Position numbers and translations under genes: made by a program. A model generated the notes under the pieces. The model was not told the origin of the DNA and ran no database searches. It was given only the letters and a program-made list of their open reading frames with translations. A stretch of 64,000 nucleotides of DNA from Natrinema gari JCM 14663 (GTDB lineage: Archaea; Halobacteriota; Halobacteria; Halobacteriales; Natrialbaceae). Of this stretch, positions 55,605 to 63,986 are shown piece by piece. The stretch is taken from positions 30,559 to 94,558 of the forward strand of contig NZ_AOIJ01000041.1 in NCBI RefSeq assembly GCF_000337175.1. The letters run 5' to 3'. The number at the start of each line of letters is the position of its first letter. The stretch's first letter is position 1.

Positions 55605-56606
55605 TCAGGCGTTGGGTGCGACCGCTTTCATCGTCTCGCGGACCTGCCCCTCGTCGGCCCCGCGCGGGAAGCTAACCGCGATAGCGTCGAGGCCGTCGAC
55701 GGCCTCGTAGGCCTCGAGTTTCTCGCGGACGGTTTCGGGATCGCCGGCCGCACAGAGATCGTCGAGGATGCTCTCGTCGACCAGTTCGAGGGCGTGTTCG
55801 CGGTCGCCGTCCTGCCAGGCGTCGTGGATGTCGGTGGCCTCGTCGTACCCCTGTCGCTCGAGGGCGTCGCGGTAGAACGTGCCCATGCCGCCGATGTAGA
55901 AGCCGATGTGCTGGCGGGTAAGGCGACGGGCTTCGGCGGGATCGTCCAGCGCACAGCAGGTGACGCCCGTGGTAACCTGCACGTCGTCGGGATTGCGGTC
56001 GCCGAGTTCGGCACCGCGTTCGATGTCCTCGAGTCGATCTTGCGTCCCGTCGGGGGTGAGCATGATGCCGTGCCAGCCGTCGGCGAAGCGGCCCGCGAGT
56101 TCGACCGCCTTCGGCCCCATTCCGGTCACCTCGATCGGTGGCGTCGTCTCCGGCGGGTCACAACGCAGGCGAAAGCCCGAGAGGTCGAAGTCCTCGCCAT
56201 CGTAGTCGACTGGCTCGCCGGAAAGCACCTGCCGGACGATCTCGACCGTTTCCCGGGTGCGCCTGAGCGGGTTGCCGTACTCCATGCCGTGCCAGTTCTC
56301 GATCACGGCGGGGCCGCTCGGGCCGAGCCCCAGTCGGAACCGGCCCTCGGAGAGTTCCTGTAGCGTCGCCGCCGTCTGCCCCAACAGGGCCGGCGACCGC
56401 GAGTAGGTGTTGAAAATGCTCGAGCCGATGTCGATCGAGTCGGTACGCTCGGCCATCGCAGACAGGACGGTGACGCCGTCCCGGCCCCACGTCTCGGGGA
56501 GCCAGGCGCAATCGTAGCCGCCATCCTCGGCGGTCCGTGCGTAGTCGACGATCGAGTCGATCGTCGGCTGTGCGGCCACGGGCAGGTGGACATCTCTGTC
56601 AGTCAT
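55605..56606 (-). CDS. LLM-class (F420-dependent) oxidoreductase
   Basis: A 333-residue TIM-barrel protein of the bacterial luciferase-like family, F420-binding branch. It has YARTAEDGGYDCAWLPETWGRDG, the SPALLGQTAATLQELSEGRFRLGLGPSG block, and WHGIMLTPDGT. In archaea these usually reduce or oxidise with F420 (methylenetetrahydromethanopterin reductase-like). The start at 56606 (MTDRDVHLP) is where homologues begin; a longer frame upstream is basic. It is divergent from the MFS transporter gene. The substrate is unknown. Confidence 0.88.
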   Translation of the reverse strand: MTDRDVHLPVAAQPTIDSIVDYARTAEDGGYDCAWLPETWGRDGVTVLSAMAERTDSIDIGSSIFNTYSRSPALLGQTAATLQELSEGRFRLGLGPSGPAVIENWHGMEYGNPLRRTRETVEIVRQVLSGEPVDYDGEDFDLSGFRLRCDPPETTPPIEVTGMGPKAVELAGRFADGWHGIMLTPDGTQDRLEDIERGAELGDRNPDDVQVTTGVTCCALDDPAEARRLTRQHIGFYIGGMGTFYRDALERQGYDEATDIHDAWQDGDREHALELVDESILDDLCAAGDPETVREKLEAYEAVDGLDAIAVSFPRGADEGQVRETMKAVAPNA

Positions 56607-56708
56607 CGTCGGACACAGACGGAGCGGGGCCTTTTGGGTGTATGGGAACCGGGAGTCCGAGGACGATCGTTTACCGACGGGATTCGGACGAGACACGTCT
56701 CAGTCCGG

Positions 56709-56763
56709 AACGGGTCTCAAACCGCTTCAGTGCCGTCCGGTTTCGGAACGTTTGAGACCCGTT
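56709..56763. promoter_or_regulatory. 14-bp perfect inverted repeat upstream of the MFS gene
   Basis: AACGGGTCTCAAAC (56709-56722) and GTTTGAGACCCGTT (56750-56763) pair perfectly across 27 bases. An alternative inner stem, AAACCG (56719-56724) with CGGTTT (56738-56743), would compete with it. The right arm covers the position where the TATA box of a leaderless start at 56780 should lie (-17 to -30). An operator or an RNA switch is possible. Confidence 0.6.
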
Positions 56764-56779
56764 GTTGGAATGAGAGACT

Positions 56780-57937
56780 GTGACCCGGACACGACTCTTC
56801 GCCTCCCTCTGTGGCCTCGTCTTTTTCCTCAATCTGGCCAGAGTCATCTTCGCACCGCTTCTGGACGTGTTCATCATCCAATTCGAGATCAGGGAGGCGA
56901 CCGCTGGACTCATCGTGACGCTCGCGTGGGTCGGGAGTTCGTCCCTTCGTCTGCCGACCGGGTGGCTCCTCACCAAAGTCCCGAGACACTACATCGTGAT
57001 CGGGTCCGGACTGATCCTCGCGGCGTCCTCGGCGATCGCTGCGACCGCAACGACGGTCCCGCGGCTCATGAGCGGGGCCTTCCTCATGGGTATCGCCTCC
57101 GGCGTCTACTTCGTCTCGGCGAATCCGCTGTTGAGCGAACTGTTCCCCTCGCGCGTCGGCCGCGTCATGGGGATTCACGGGGCCGCCAGCCAGATCGCCG
57201 CGGTGATCGCCGCGCCGTTCGTCGCGCTCACGCTCCTCGTCGACTGGCGACTCTCGCTGTGGGCGATCGCCGTCGGCGCAGCAGTGGTAACGGTCGCCAC
57301 GTGGCTCATCGCGAGCAATACCGAGATGCCGACTGCGGGACGGGCCGATCGCAACTTCATCGCCGGCGCGCTCTCGGAGTGGCGGCTCATCGTGACCGCG
57401 CTGGCGATCGTCGGCGCACCCGTGTTCGTCTGGCAGGGCCTGTTCAACTTCTACGAACTGTACATGCAGTCGAAGGGACTCTCCGATCGGGCGGCGGGAA
57501 TGATGCTCACGATCGTGTTCGCCGCCGGCGTTCCCGCGTTTTACTTCGGCGGGGACCTGGCCGACAGGTTCCCCAGAGTCCCGTACCTGCTCGGCATCGT
57601 CGGCGCGTTCGCCGCGAGCCTCCTCGCATTGACGGTAGTCGACAGCCTAATCGCGCTGGTCGCCATCACCGTGGTCGTGGGGTTCGTCGTACACGCTCTG
57701 TTTCCGGCCACGGACACGTACCTCCTCGATACGCTGCCGGATTCGACGCGGGGCAGCGCATACGCCGTATTTAGTTCCGCCTGGATGCTCACCCAAGCGC
57801 TTGGTTCGTCCGCCGTCGGCCTCTTCCTCGAGCGAGGCTACACCTACGACGCGGTGTTCAGCGGCGCGGCCCTCCTCCTCGGGGCGTCGGTCGTGGTCCT
57901 CGTCATCCTTGAGCGACGGGGCCGACTCCCGAGTTGA
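56780..57937 (+). CDS. MFS transporter
   Basis: A 385-residue major-facilitator protein with about 12 hydrophobic helices (FASLCGLVFFLNLARVIFAPLL first; GLFLERGYTYDAVFSGAALLLG late). The cytoplasmic loop 2-3 motif LRLPTGWLL and loop 8-9 FYFGGDLADRFPRVPY are typical. GTG start at 56780. It is probably a drug or metabolite exporter; the substrate is unknown. It lies behind an unusual 14-bp palindrome and divergent from the LLM oxidoreductase, which may make or destroy its substrate. Confidence 0.88.
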   Translation: MTRTRLFASLCGLVFFLNLARVIFAPLLDVFIIQFEIREATAGLIVTLAWVGSSSLRLPTGWLLTKVPRHYIVIGSGLILAASSAIAATATTVPRLMSGAFLMGIASGVYFVSANPLLSELFPSRVGRVMGIHGAASQIAAVIAAPFVALTLLVDWRLSLWAIAVGAAVVTVATWLIASNTEMPTAGRADRNFIAGALSEWRLIVTALAIVGAPVFVWQGLFNFYELYMQSKGLSDRAAGMMLTIVFAAGVPAFYFGGDLADRFPRVPYLLGIVGAFAASLLALTVVDSLIALVAITVVVGFVVHALFPATDTYLLDTLPDSTRGSAYAVFSSAWMLTQALGSSAVGLFLERGYTYDAVFSGAALLLGASVVVLVILERRGRLPS

Positions 57938-58042
57938 GCCGGGACCCTCCTCGATGGGGCCAGAATGGTACCGGCGATCCGTGAGCGGTCGCGGAAGCGG
58001 CGCAACTGCGTCGTAAACGGAGTTGCGGTGTGAAAACGCGGC

Positions 58043-58819
58043 CTACACGTCGTGGTCTTCCTCGATCTGCGGGACCCCCTGGACGGTGATGGTCTCGCCG
58101 ACCACGTACGAGGACGCGGGGCTGGCGAGGAACTGCGTCACGTCGGCGATTTCCTCGACGGTGCCGATGCGGCGGGCGACTTCCTCGCGGTCGATGGTGT
58201 CCGCGGAGACGCCCATCTGACTCTCGACGCCCGGCGTCGCGACGAAGCCCGGCGCGATGCAGTTGACCCGCACGTCGTCGTCGGCCCACTCGTAGGACAG
58301 CGTCGTCGTCAGATTGATCACGGCGGCCTTGGCCGCACCGTAGGGACTCATCAGCGGCGAACCCCGTTGCCCGGCCACGCTGGCGAGGTTGATCACGGAA
58401 CCGCCGCCGTCTTTGAGAGGCTCCGCGGCGGCGTGTGTGCAGTGATAGGTACCGTTGACGTTGATGTCCATGATCGTCTTCCAGCCGTTCGGGGAGATGT
58501 CGTCGAAGTCGGCCATGAACGAAGCGCCGGCGTTGTTGACCAGCACGTCGAGCTCGCCGAACGTCTCGACGGTTGCCTCGACGAGCGCTTCGACGGCGTC
58601 ACGGTCCGTCACGTCGCATTCGACGGCCAGCGCCTCGCCGGGGCTGTCGCCCTCGTTGATCGCCTCGGCGACCGGATCGACGTTGTCCTGCTCGCGCGAA
58701 CAGACGACCACGTCGACGCCGTCCGCGGCGAACCGTTCCGCGATCGACTTCCCGATGCCGCTCGAGGACCCCGTAACGAGAGCGACATCGCCGTCGACGC
58801 TGAACTGGTCGGTACTCAT
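58043..58819 (-). CDS. Short-chain dehydrogenase/reductase
   Basis: A 258-residue classical SDR. It has a nucleotide site TGSSSGIGKS (about 17-26), NNAG (about 93-96), catalytic Ser in NLASVAG, and YxxxK in SPYGAAKAAV. The C-terminus (VQGVPQIEEDHDV) is acidic. It is NAD(P)-dependent with unknown substrate; glucose, 3-oxoacyl-ACP and alcohol activities are all possible in this family. It is divergent from the HAD operon. Confidence 0.9.
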   Translation of the reverse strand: MSTDQFSVDGDVALVTGSSSGIGKSIAERFAADGVDVVVCSREQDNVDPVAEAINEGDSPGEALAVECDVTDRDAVEALVEATVETFGELDVLVNNAGASFMADFDDISPNGWKTIMDINVNGTYHCTHAAAEPLKDGGGSVINLASVAGQRGSPLMSPYGAAKAAVINLTTTLSYEWADDDVRVNCIAPGFVATPGVESQMGVSADTIDREEVARRIGTVEEIADVTQFLASPASSYVVGETITVQGVPQIEEDHDV

Positions 58820-58971
58820 CTGTGATCACCGATGACTGTAGTGCGCGCCTGATTCGTTACCATTGTTAGTTCCATTCGACCATTCACAGCAACTGTTAAT
58901 AAATATGGGCATAGAGACCGTACCGTGACGTGAGTGGCAATCACTGCCGGAGCGAGGTGCTCGGCGGCGTG

Positions 58972-59184
58972 ATGACCGCCACCGCAGACAACACCATGAC
59001 TCAGGACACCACCGACGACGGACCGGATCGACAGCCGGAGACCGCAGCCGGCGGGAGACTCGAGGACGATCCGCCCGGCTCCCCAGTCTCCGACGACGCC
59101 CTCGAGATCCGCGCCCACGAGACGGTCGGCTCCGTCGCGGGCGGCATGCGTCCGGAGTCGACGATCGGGAGGGCCGACCGATGA
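58972..59184 (+). CDS. Small acidic protein preceding the HAD hydrolase
   Basis: MTATADNTMTQDTTDDGPDR (about 70 residues), then acidic disordered sequence and DDALEIRAHETVGSVAGGMRPE. Its TGA overlaps the HAD gene's ATG (ATGA), so they are coupled. The ATG at 58972 or 58996 could be the start; both are in frame. The sequence looks like a regulatory or chaperone-like tail rather than an enzyme; the function is unknown. Confidence 0.55.
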   Translation: MTATADNTMTQDTTDDGPDRQPETAAGGRLEDDPPGSPVSDDALEIRAHETVGSVAGGMRPESTIGRADR

Positions 59185-59909
59185 GCGGACAGGAGCGCGA
59201 TGCTGACGGACCCGATGACTGGGCCGCCGTCTTCTGGGACATCGGCGGCGTCATTCTCGCGCTAGAGTCGGTACAGAGCGCCCACGCCGAGTTCGTCGCG
59301 GAACTGTGCGATCGTCACGCGGTCGACGCGACGATCGAGGAGGCGCTCGAGACGTGGCGGACGACCGTCGGGGACTACTTCCGCGAGCGCGACGGTACCG
59401 AGTTTCGGTCCGCGCGCGACGGCTACCAGCTGGCCGTCGAGACGATCGTCGGGACGGCAGTCCCGCGCGCGGAGTGGCAACCACGATTCGACGAGATCGT
59501 CCACTCGTCGATCGAGCCGGTTCCGGGCGCTCCGGAGACGATCGCGCGACTCGCCGATCGCGACCTCCACGTCGGCGTTATCAGCGACGTCGACGATGCG
59601 GCGGGTCGCGCGATGCTCGAGCGCTTCGGCGTCCGCGATCACGTCGACTCGATCACGACCTCCGAGGAAGTCGGCCGCACGAAACCCGATCCGGCCATGT
59701 TCGAGACGGCGCTCGAGACGGCCGGCGTCGCCCCAGAGCGATCCCTAATGATCGGCGACCGCTACGAGCACGATATCAAGGGGGCTGCTGACGCGGGAAT
59801 ACACGGCGTCGCGTTCGGGGCCGAGGCGGGACCGGCGGTCTCGTATCGGATCGAGACGCCCGAGGAGGTACTCGAGATCGTCGACAGGAAACGGGAGCGA
59901 TCGGACTGA
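59181..59909 (+). CDS. HAD-superfamily hydrolase
   Basis: A 242-residue HAD protein. Motif I DIGGVI (nucleophile Asp about 20; the second position is Gly, as in the FDLGGV-type subfamily), motif II ISDVDDA, motif III Lys in GRTKPDP, motif IV GDRYEHDIKGA. The helical cap (about 30-100) resembles HAD-IA phosphatases or dehalogenases. The substrate is unknown. It is probably cotranscribed with the small acidic ORF; AACGAAAA/TTTTCGTT at 59969-59998 is a possible terminator hairpin downstream. Confidence 0.88.
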   Translation: MSGQERDADGPDDWAAVFWDIGGVILALESVQSAHAEFVAELCDRHAVDATIEEALETWRTTVGDYFRERDGTEFRSARDGYQLAVETIVGTAVPRAEWQPRFDEIVHSSIEPVPGAPETIARLADRDLHVGVISDVDDAAGRAMLERFGVRDHVDSITTSEEVGRTKPDPAMFETALETAGVAPERSLMIGDRYEHDIKGAADAGIHGVAFGAEAGPAVSYRIETPEEVLEIVDRKRERSD

Positions 59910-59968
59910 CCGACCGATCCCTCCGTAGAGCTGGCTCGGAGCCCGTGCCACCATCATGAACATTGTAA

Positions 59969-59998
59969 AACGAAAAAGACAGCACAACTATTTTCGTT
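59969..59998. terminator. Possible hairpin terminator after the HAD gene
   Basis: AACGAAAA (59969-59976) and TTTTCGTT (59991-59998) are perfect 8-bp arms across 14 bases, about 60 bases after the HAD stop. Archaeal termination depends mainly on T-runs; the TTTT in the right arm would serve. Confidence 0.35.
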
Positions 59999-60103
59999 AG
60001 GCAGTGCGATTATGCTACCGTATATCATGTCGAGCGTGCACTGCGATGCAACGGCAGCCACCGTATCGATCATTCCCACGGGCGAGTCAGCCCGTCGAAC
60101 GCC

Positions 60104-61165
60104 ATGAGCGATACCTATTACGAGCGCCTCGTCGACGAGGACGCGCTGGTCGCGTATCTGTCAGCCCATCTCGGCAGCGTCGATGCCTACGAGATCGAAC
60201 GCCACCAGGAAGGCCACTCGAACGAGACGCTGTTCGTCACCTGGGGTGACCGGGACCTCGTCATTCGGCGGCCGCCGCCGGGCGAAACGGCTGACACCGC
60301 ACACGACGTTCTCCGCGAGTATCGCGTGACGAACGCGATCGCCGACACCGACGTGCCGGTCCCGGACCCGGTGCTCGCCTGCGAGGACCACGACGTCATC
60401 GGCAGCGACTTCTACGTGATGGAACACCTCCAGGGGGATGTCCTCCGGGAGACAGAGCCGGAGCGGTTCGCCGCCCCCGACCACCGCGCGCGCGTCGGCG
60501 AGGAACTCGTCGACACCCTGGCGACGATCCACGACCTCGAGTACGAGGCGCTCGGACTCGGCGAGTTCGGCCGCCCCGAGGGGTATACCCAGCGACAGGT
60601 CGATCGCTGGGGGAAACAGCTCACGTGGGCGTTCGAAGTCACCGAGGACGAACGCGAGATTCCGACGCTCCACGAGGTCGGCGACTGGCTCCGCGACAAC
60701 GTCCCGGAGACACACCCGCACACGCTCGTTCACGGCGATTACAAGCTCGATAACGTCATGTTCGCGCCCGGTACGCCACCGGAACTCGTCGGCGTCTTCG
60801 ACTGGGAGATGGCTACCCTGGGCGATCCGCGCGCGGACCTAGGCTGGATGCTCTCCTACTGGCGCGACTCGAAAGACCCCGCTCCGGAGCTTCCGGAACT
60901 GGTCACCCGCTTCATGGAACGGGAGGGGTATCCGACCCGCCGCGAACTGGTCGCCCGCTGGGAGGCCCGAACCGGCTACGAGTTCGCACACGAGCGGTTC
61001 TACCGCGCACTCGCGGTGTACAAACTCGCCGGCCTCGGCGAGATGTTCTTCCGGCGCTATCTCGAGGGCAACAGCGACGATCCGATGTACCCGAAAATGG
61101 AGGACCGCGTGCCGGCACTGGCCGCACGGGCCGAACGGATCATCGAGGGCGACGAACCGCTGTAG
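60104..61165 (+). CDS. Aminoglycoside phosphotransferase-like kinase (APH/ACAD10-type)
   Basis: A 353-residue protein of the APH family. Brenner motif HGDYKLDNVMF (catalytic Asp about 218) and VFDWEMATLGDPRADLGW (Mg Asp) are intact, with an N-terminal YEIERHQEGHSNETLFVTWG lobe. This subset often occurs with acyl-CoA dehydrogenases and acts on hydroxy-fatty acids or similar alcohols, not antibiotics. No acyl-CoA dehydrogenase lies in this window. The ATG at 60104 is preceded by a basic stretch that I left out. Confidence 0.88.
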   Translation: MSDTYYERLVDEDALVAYLSAHLGSVDAYEIERHQEGHSNETLFVTWGDRDLVIRRPPPGETADTAHDVLREYRVTNAIADTDVPVPDPVLACEDHDVIGSDFYVMEHLQGDVLRETEPERFAAPDHRARVGEELVDTLATIHDLEYEALGLGEFGRPEGYTQRQVDRWGKQLTWAFEVTEDEREIPTLHEVGDWLRDNVPETHPHTLVHGDYKLDNVMFAPGTPPELVGVFDWEMATLGDPRADLGWMLSYWRDSKDPAPELPELVTRFMEREGYPTRRELVARWEARTGYEFAHERFYRALAVYKLAGLGEMFFRRYLEGNSDDPMYPKMEDRVPALAARAERIIEGDEPL

Positions 61166-61672
61166 GGCCTCGAGTCCGCGGTTCGATTACGGTGAGAGAC
61201 GAGCGAACGGACGGTGAGAGCGATAGCGCGGGACCGTCAGTTCCGCGACCCATGCGAACGGGCGCTGTGTGCCCGGAGCAGAAAGTGCCCGGAGAGTGCG
61301 TGGCGATTCCCCGCTGCCACAGTTGCGAGGCGTTCGTTTCCGTCGATACTGCTCTCAGGCAGTTCGCTCTATCGATGTAGTCGCAAGTATACATCGCCAC
61401 CGTTGTTCGGAAATATCGACGGAGTCACGGTGAATACACGGCGCGACTGTGGCACGGACGACGGATCGATCTCCGTGAATCGTGTCCAGTCAGGACAGGT
61501 GAAACAGCTGTCGCAGTGACCGTTGGGAATCTCATTCCCTGTGGAAAACGGACTGCTGAATACAGTGGGTGATCTCAAGATTTTTCGAAAATGAAACACA
61601 CCGGATACTGACTGCCAGTAACTATTACAGCCCCCGTCATTTAAGACCCGCTTTGTAGTGTGTTGTGGTGGC
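61166..61672. other. 507-base intergenic stretch
   Basis: No convincing gene. Two Cys-rich frames (one plus-strand near 61250-61380, one minus-strand near 61370-61670 with HCDSCFTC) are possible but too short and unlike local coding style. ATTTTTCGAAAAT (about 61577-61589) is a palindrome 85 bases before the next gene, and TTTAAG (61641-61646) is that gene's TATA box. Confidence 0.45.
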
Positions 61673-62746
61673 ATGTCAATGCAGGCTGTCGTACTCGAAG
61701 AATTTCAAGAACCGCTCGAGGTACAAGAGGTCGATCGGCCGGAGCCGGAACCCCACGGCGTGGTTGCGAAGGTCGAGGGCTGTGGTGTCTGCCGGAGCGA
61801 CTGGCACTGCTGGCAGGGTGACTGGGACTGGTTCGGCTACCGGCCAGACCCGCCGCACATCCTGGGTCACGAACCGACAGGGACGGTCGTCGACGTGGGA
61901 GACGAGGTCGAGAACATCGAGGAGGGCCAGGAGATCGCCATCCCGTTTAACTTCGCATGCGGGAAGTGTTCCCTTTGTCGCAACGGGCGGGAAAATATCT
62001 GTGAGAACCACATCGGCCTCGGCTTCATGAACGAGGCCCCCGGCGCGTTCGCGGAGGAGGTCCACATCCCCAACGGGGACATCAACGCCGTCCCGCTCCC
62101 GGATGGAATCGACGCCGAGACTGCCGCTGGCTGTGGCTGTCGGTTTATGACTTCCTACCACGGAATGGCCCACCAGGGTGACGTCGGCAACGGCGAAGAC
62201 GTGGTCGTGCACGGCTGTGGTGGCATCGGCCTCTCAGCAGTCCACATCGCGAATGCATTGGGAGCGAACGTCATCGGCGTCGATCTGATGGACGAAAAAC
62301 TCGCCCGTGCCGAGGACCTCGGCGCGGTGGCGACGGTCAACGCGAGCGAAGTCGACGATCCCGCAGCGGAGGTCAGGGACATAACCAACGGCGGTGCGGA
62401 CGTTTCCGTCGACGCGCTGGGGATCGAGACGACCTGCCGAAACGCGGTCGACTCGCTTGGGAAAGGCGGCCGCCACGTCCAGATCGGACTCACCACCAGC
62501 GACGAACAGGGCGAGATTCCGCTCCCGACCGACGAGTTCGTCGCAAAGGAGATCGAGTTCGTCGGCTCGCTCGGGCTACAGCCGTCTCGATACTCGGAGA
62601 TGCTCGATATGATCGAAACCGGCAAACTCGATCCGACGGCGTTGGTCGAAGACACGATCGACATTCATCAAGTTCCGGAAGAACTCGAGGCGATGACCGA
62701 GTTCAACACCGTTGGGATCCCGGTCTGTAACGACTTCAGTAGCTAA
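61673..62746 (+). CDS. Zinc-dependent alcohol dehydrogenase
   Basis: A 357-residue medium-chain dehydrogenase. The catalytic zinc site includes Cys40 in GVCRSDWH and HILGHEP (His66, Glu67). The structural zinc lobe is FACGKCSLCRNGRENIC (four Cys). Rossmann loop GCGGIGLSAVHIA follows. NAD or NADP; substrates are primary or secondary alcohols or aldehydes. The ATG at 61673 (or 61679) lies 27-32 bases after TTTAAG, so it is leaderless. A decayed transposase begins within a few bases of its stop, but the C-terminus (TVGIPVCNDF) looks complete. Confidence 0.9.
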   Translation: MSMQAVVLEEFQEPLEVQEVDRPEPEPHGVVAKVEGCGVCRSDWHCWQGDWDWFGYRPDPPHILGHEPTGTVVDVGDEVENIEEGQEIAIPFNFACGKCSLCRNGRENICENHIGLGFMNEAPGAFAEEVHIPNGDINAVPLPDGIDAETAAGCGCRFMTSYHGMAHQGDVGNGEDVVVHGCGGIGLSAVHIANALGANVIGVDLMDEKLARAEDLGAVATVNASEVDDPAAEVRDITNGGADVSVDALGIETTCRNAVDSLGKGGRHVQIGLTTSDEQGEIPLPTDEFVAKEIEFVGSLGLQPSRYSEMLDMIETGKLDPTALVEDTIDIHQVPEELEAMTEFNTVGIPVCNDFSS

Positions 62747-62749
62747 ACT

Positions 62750-63170
62750 CACGATTCAGCAGCTCAAGGTGACGTTACTGGTTGATGCGAAGGTGAACGC
62801 AATTCTCGATTTACACGTAACGACGACGCGGAAACACGATAGCCAGATTGCTCCGTCGTTGATCAAGCGCAACCCCGAGGATATTGACATTCTGCTCGGT
62901 GACAAGGGCTACGACGACCAGAAGATCAGACGATTTGCCCGGAAACACGAGGTTCGGCCACTGATTAAGCATCGTGAGTTCACGTCACTCCACCGGGCAT
63001 GGAACGTGCGCTTGGACGCTGATCTCTACGGTCAGCGGAGTCAATCCGAGACTGTCAACTCAACGCTCAAGCGGAAGTACGGTGCGTTCGTCCGCTCACG
63101 ACGCTGGTGGAAATAGTTCCGTGAACTCACCGTCGCCTGTCTCATTCATAATATAGACCGATCACTCTGA
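62750..63170 (+). pseudogene. IS5-family transposase remnant (truncated, amber stop)
   Basis: Translation reads LTIQQLKVTLLVDAKVNAIL, then DLHVTTTRKHDSQIAP, LLGDKGYDDQKIRR, HRAWNVRLDADLYGQRSQSE and FVRSRRWWK, then TAG (63114-63116) and in-frame FRELTVACLIHNI. This is the C-terminal half of a DDE IS5-type transposase; the final Asp/Glu region (GDKGYDD, QSE) is kept. The N-terminal half is absent and the amber codon replaces CAG. The element is dead. It starts 4 bases after the ADH stop. Confidence 0.85.
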
Positions 63171-63224
63171 GCGGTCAATACAGGAGCGATACCTTTCAGA
63201 GGAAGGAGCTTCAGAATTACTCCT

Positions 63225-63410
63225 ATGGAGGAAAGAACCCGACAGAACCTAATGGGGATTCTCTGGATTTTCATTGCTCTCGTAACCGCAGGTGTTGGGG
63301 TCGGGCAAAGCGATCTATGGTTGGCCGCCTTCTGCTCTATCCTGAGCATCGCACAATCTCTGCTCGGAGCGGGGTTCTTCTGGAACGAACGGTTGACTGT
63401 CGCGCAGTAG
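63225..63410 (+). CDS. Small two-helix membrane protein, 61 residues
   Basis: MEERTRQNLMGILWIFIALV... with two hydrophobic stretches (about 9-24 and 31-50) and a short tail ERLTVAQ. It lies between a dead transposase and an IS-end-like scar, so it may be a cargo gene or a chance survivor. Codon use is less GC-rich than typical here. The function is unknown. Confidence 0.6.
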   Translation: MEERTRQNLMGILWIFIALVTAGVGVGQSDLWLAAFCSILSIAQSLLGAGFFWNERLTVAQ

Positions 63411-63442
63411 GCAGCTCTCATCGAGCGGCTGTTTCAGGTAAA

Positions 63443-63474
63443 ATCTATCTGAAGAATAGGATTTCAACAGAGCC
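63443..63474 (+). repeat. IS-end-like scar 1
   Basis: ATCTATCTGAAG then GGATTTCAACAGAGCC. The reverse of the last 16 bases, GGCTCTGTTGAAATCC, resembles terminal inverted repeats of haloarchaeal IS elements (from memory). A matching 30-bp segment occurs at 63806-63835 in the same orientation. Confidence 0.5.
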
Positions 63475-63563
63475 TTTGCTCCGGGGTCGAACATAGTCGC
63501 GAGCAGGTCTCTGCTCGGACGATCGATTTGGCAGTGGCTACTATAGCGAACGGGAAACGATGC

Positions 63564-63722
63564 TCAGCGGGGTGCCCGTCTCCGTTCCGCATCGTCTCCG
63601 TAGAGCCAATACAGTCCCAAACCCAGGACTGCTTCGAGTGGGCCGATAAAGACCGCTGTGAGCAAGAAGAAGAAGTACACGAGGAGACCGAATACGCTCC
63701 CGGTCGAAGGGCTAGTGTCCAT
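63564..63722 (-). CDS. 52-residue two-helix membrane protein
   Basis: It starts MDTSPSTGSVFGLLVYFFFL at the ATG at 63722 and continues LTAVFIGPLEAVLGLGLYWL then a charged tail YGDDAERRRAPR. Two hydrophobic helices with a short turn. Like the 61-residue protein nearby it lies among IS debris between the two scars, so an accessory or cargo origin is likely. The function is unknown. Confidence 0.6.
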   Translation of the reverse strand: MDTSPSTGSVFGLLVYFFFLLTAVFIGPLEAVLGLGLYWLYGDDAERRRAPR

Positions 63723-63805
63723 ATTTACAATTGTGATCGGTTGGATAATATGGACTTCGGAACAACAGAGACTCAGTCGTCAGCGATCGGTTGTTTCATG
63801 CCACG

Positions 63806-63835
63806 ATCTATCGGAAAGAGGGTTTCAACGGAGCC
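63806..63835 (+). repeat. IS-end-like scar 2
   Basis: ATCTATCGGAAAGA then GGGTTTCAACGGAGCC, the partner of scar 1 (14 of the last 16 bases identical). Direct orientation of the two suggests that one element once lay here or that two related elements left ends. Confidence 0.5.
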
Positions 63836-63929
63836 AATCACACGTCCTTCGCCGATACTGACCGCGCACTCGTCCTGTCCCCATTGGGGCATCGCGGGTC
63901 GTTCGTATCCAAACCGCCCAACCGGTCAA

Positions 63930-63986
63930 TATCCTAACGTTCTTTAGGATAGATTGCGTAACGCACAGACGCGCACGAAAGTGCGC
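63930..63986. other. Run of hairpins at the right edge
   Basis: TATCCTAA...TTAGGATA (63930-63951, 8-bp stem), TGCG-TAA-CGCA, and GCGCAC-GAAA-GTGCGC (63971-63986, perfect 6-bp stem with a GAAA tetraloop). These are consecutive and could be a structured RNA, or an end of a palindrome-bounded element. The window stops 14 bases later, so identity cannot be judged. Confidence 0.4.

Noticed and set aside
61369..61674. Cys-containing minus-strand frame upstream of the alcohol dehydrogenase
   Set aside because: It overlaps the ADH promoter, has a mixed basic composition and no recognisable fold.
63530..63545. TGGCTACTATAG near the right end as a fifth MITE copy
   Set aside because: Only about 10 bases match the repeat terminus; the rest of the element is absent.
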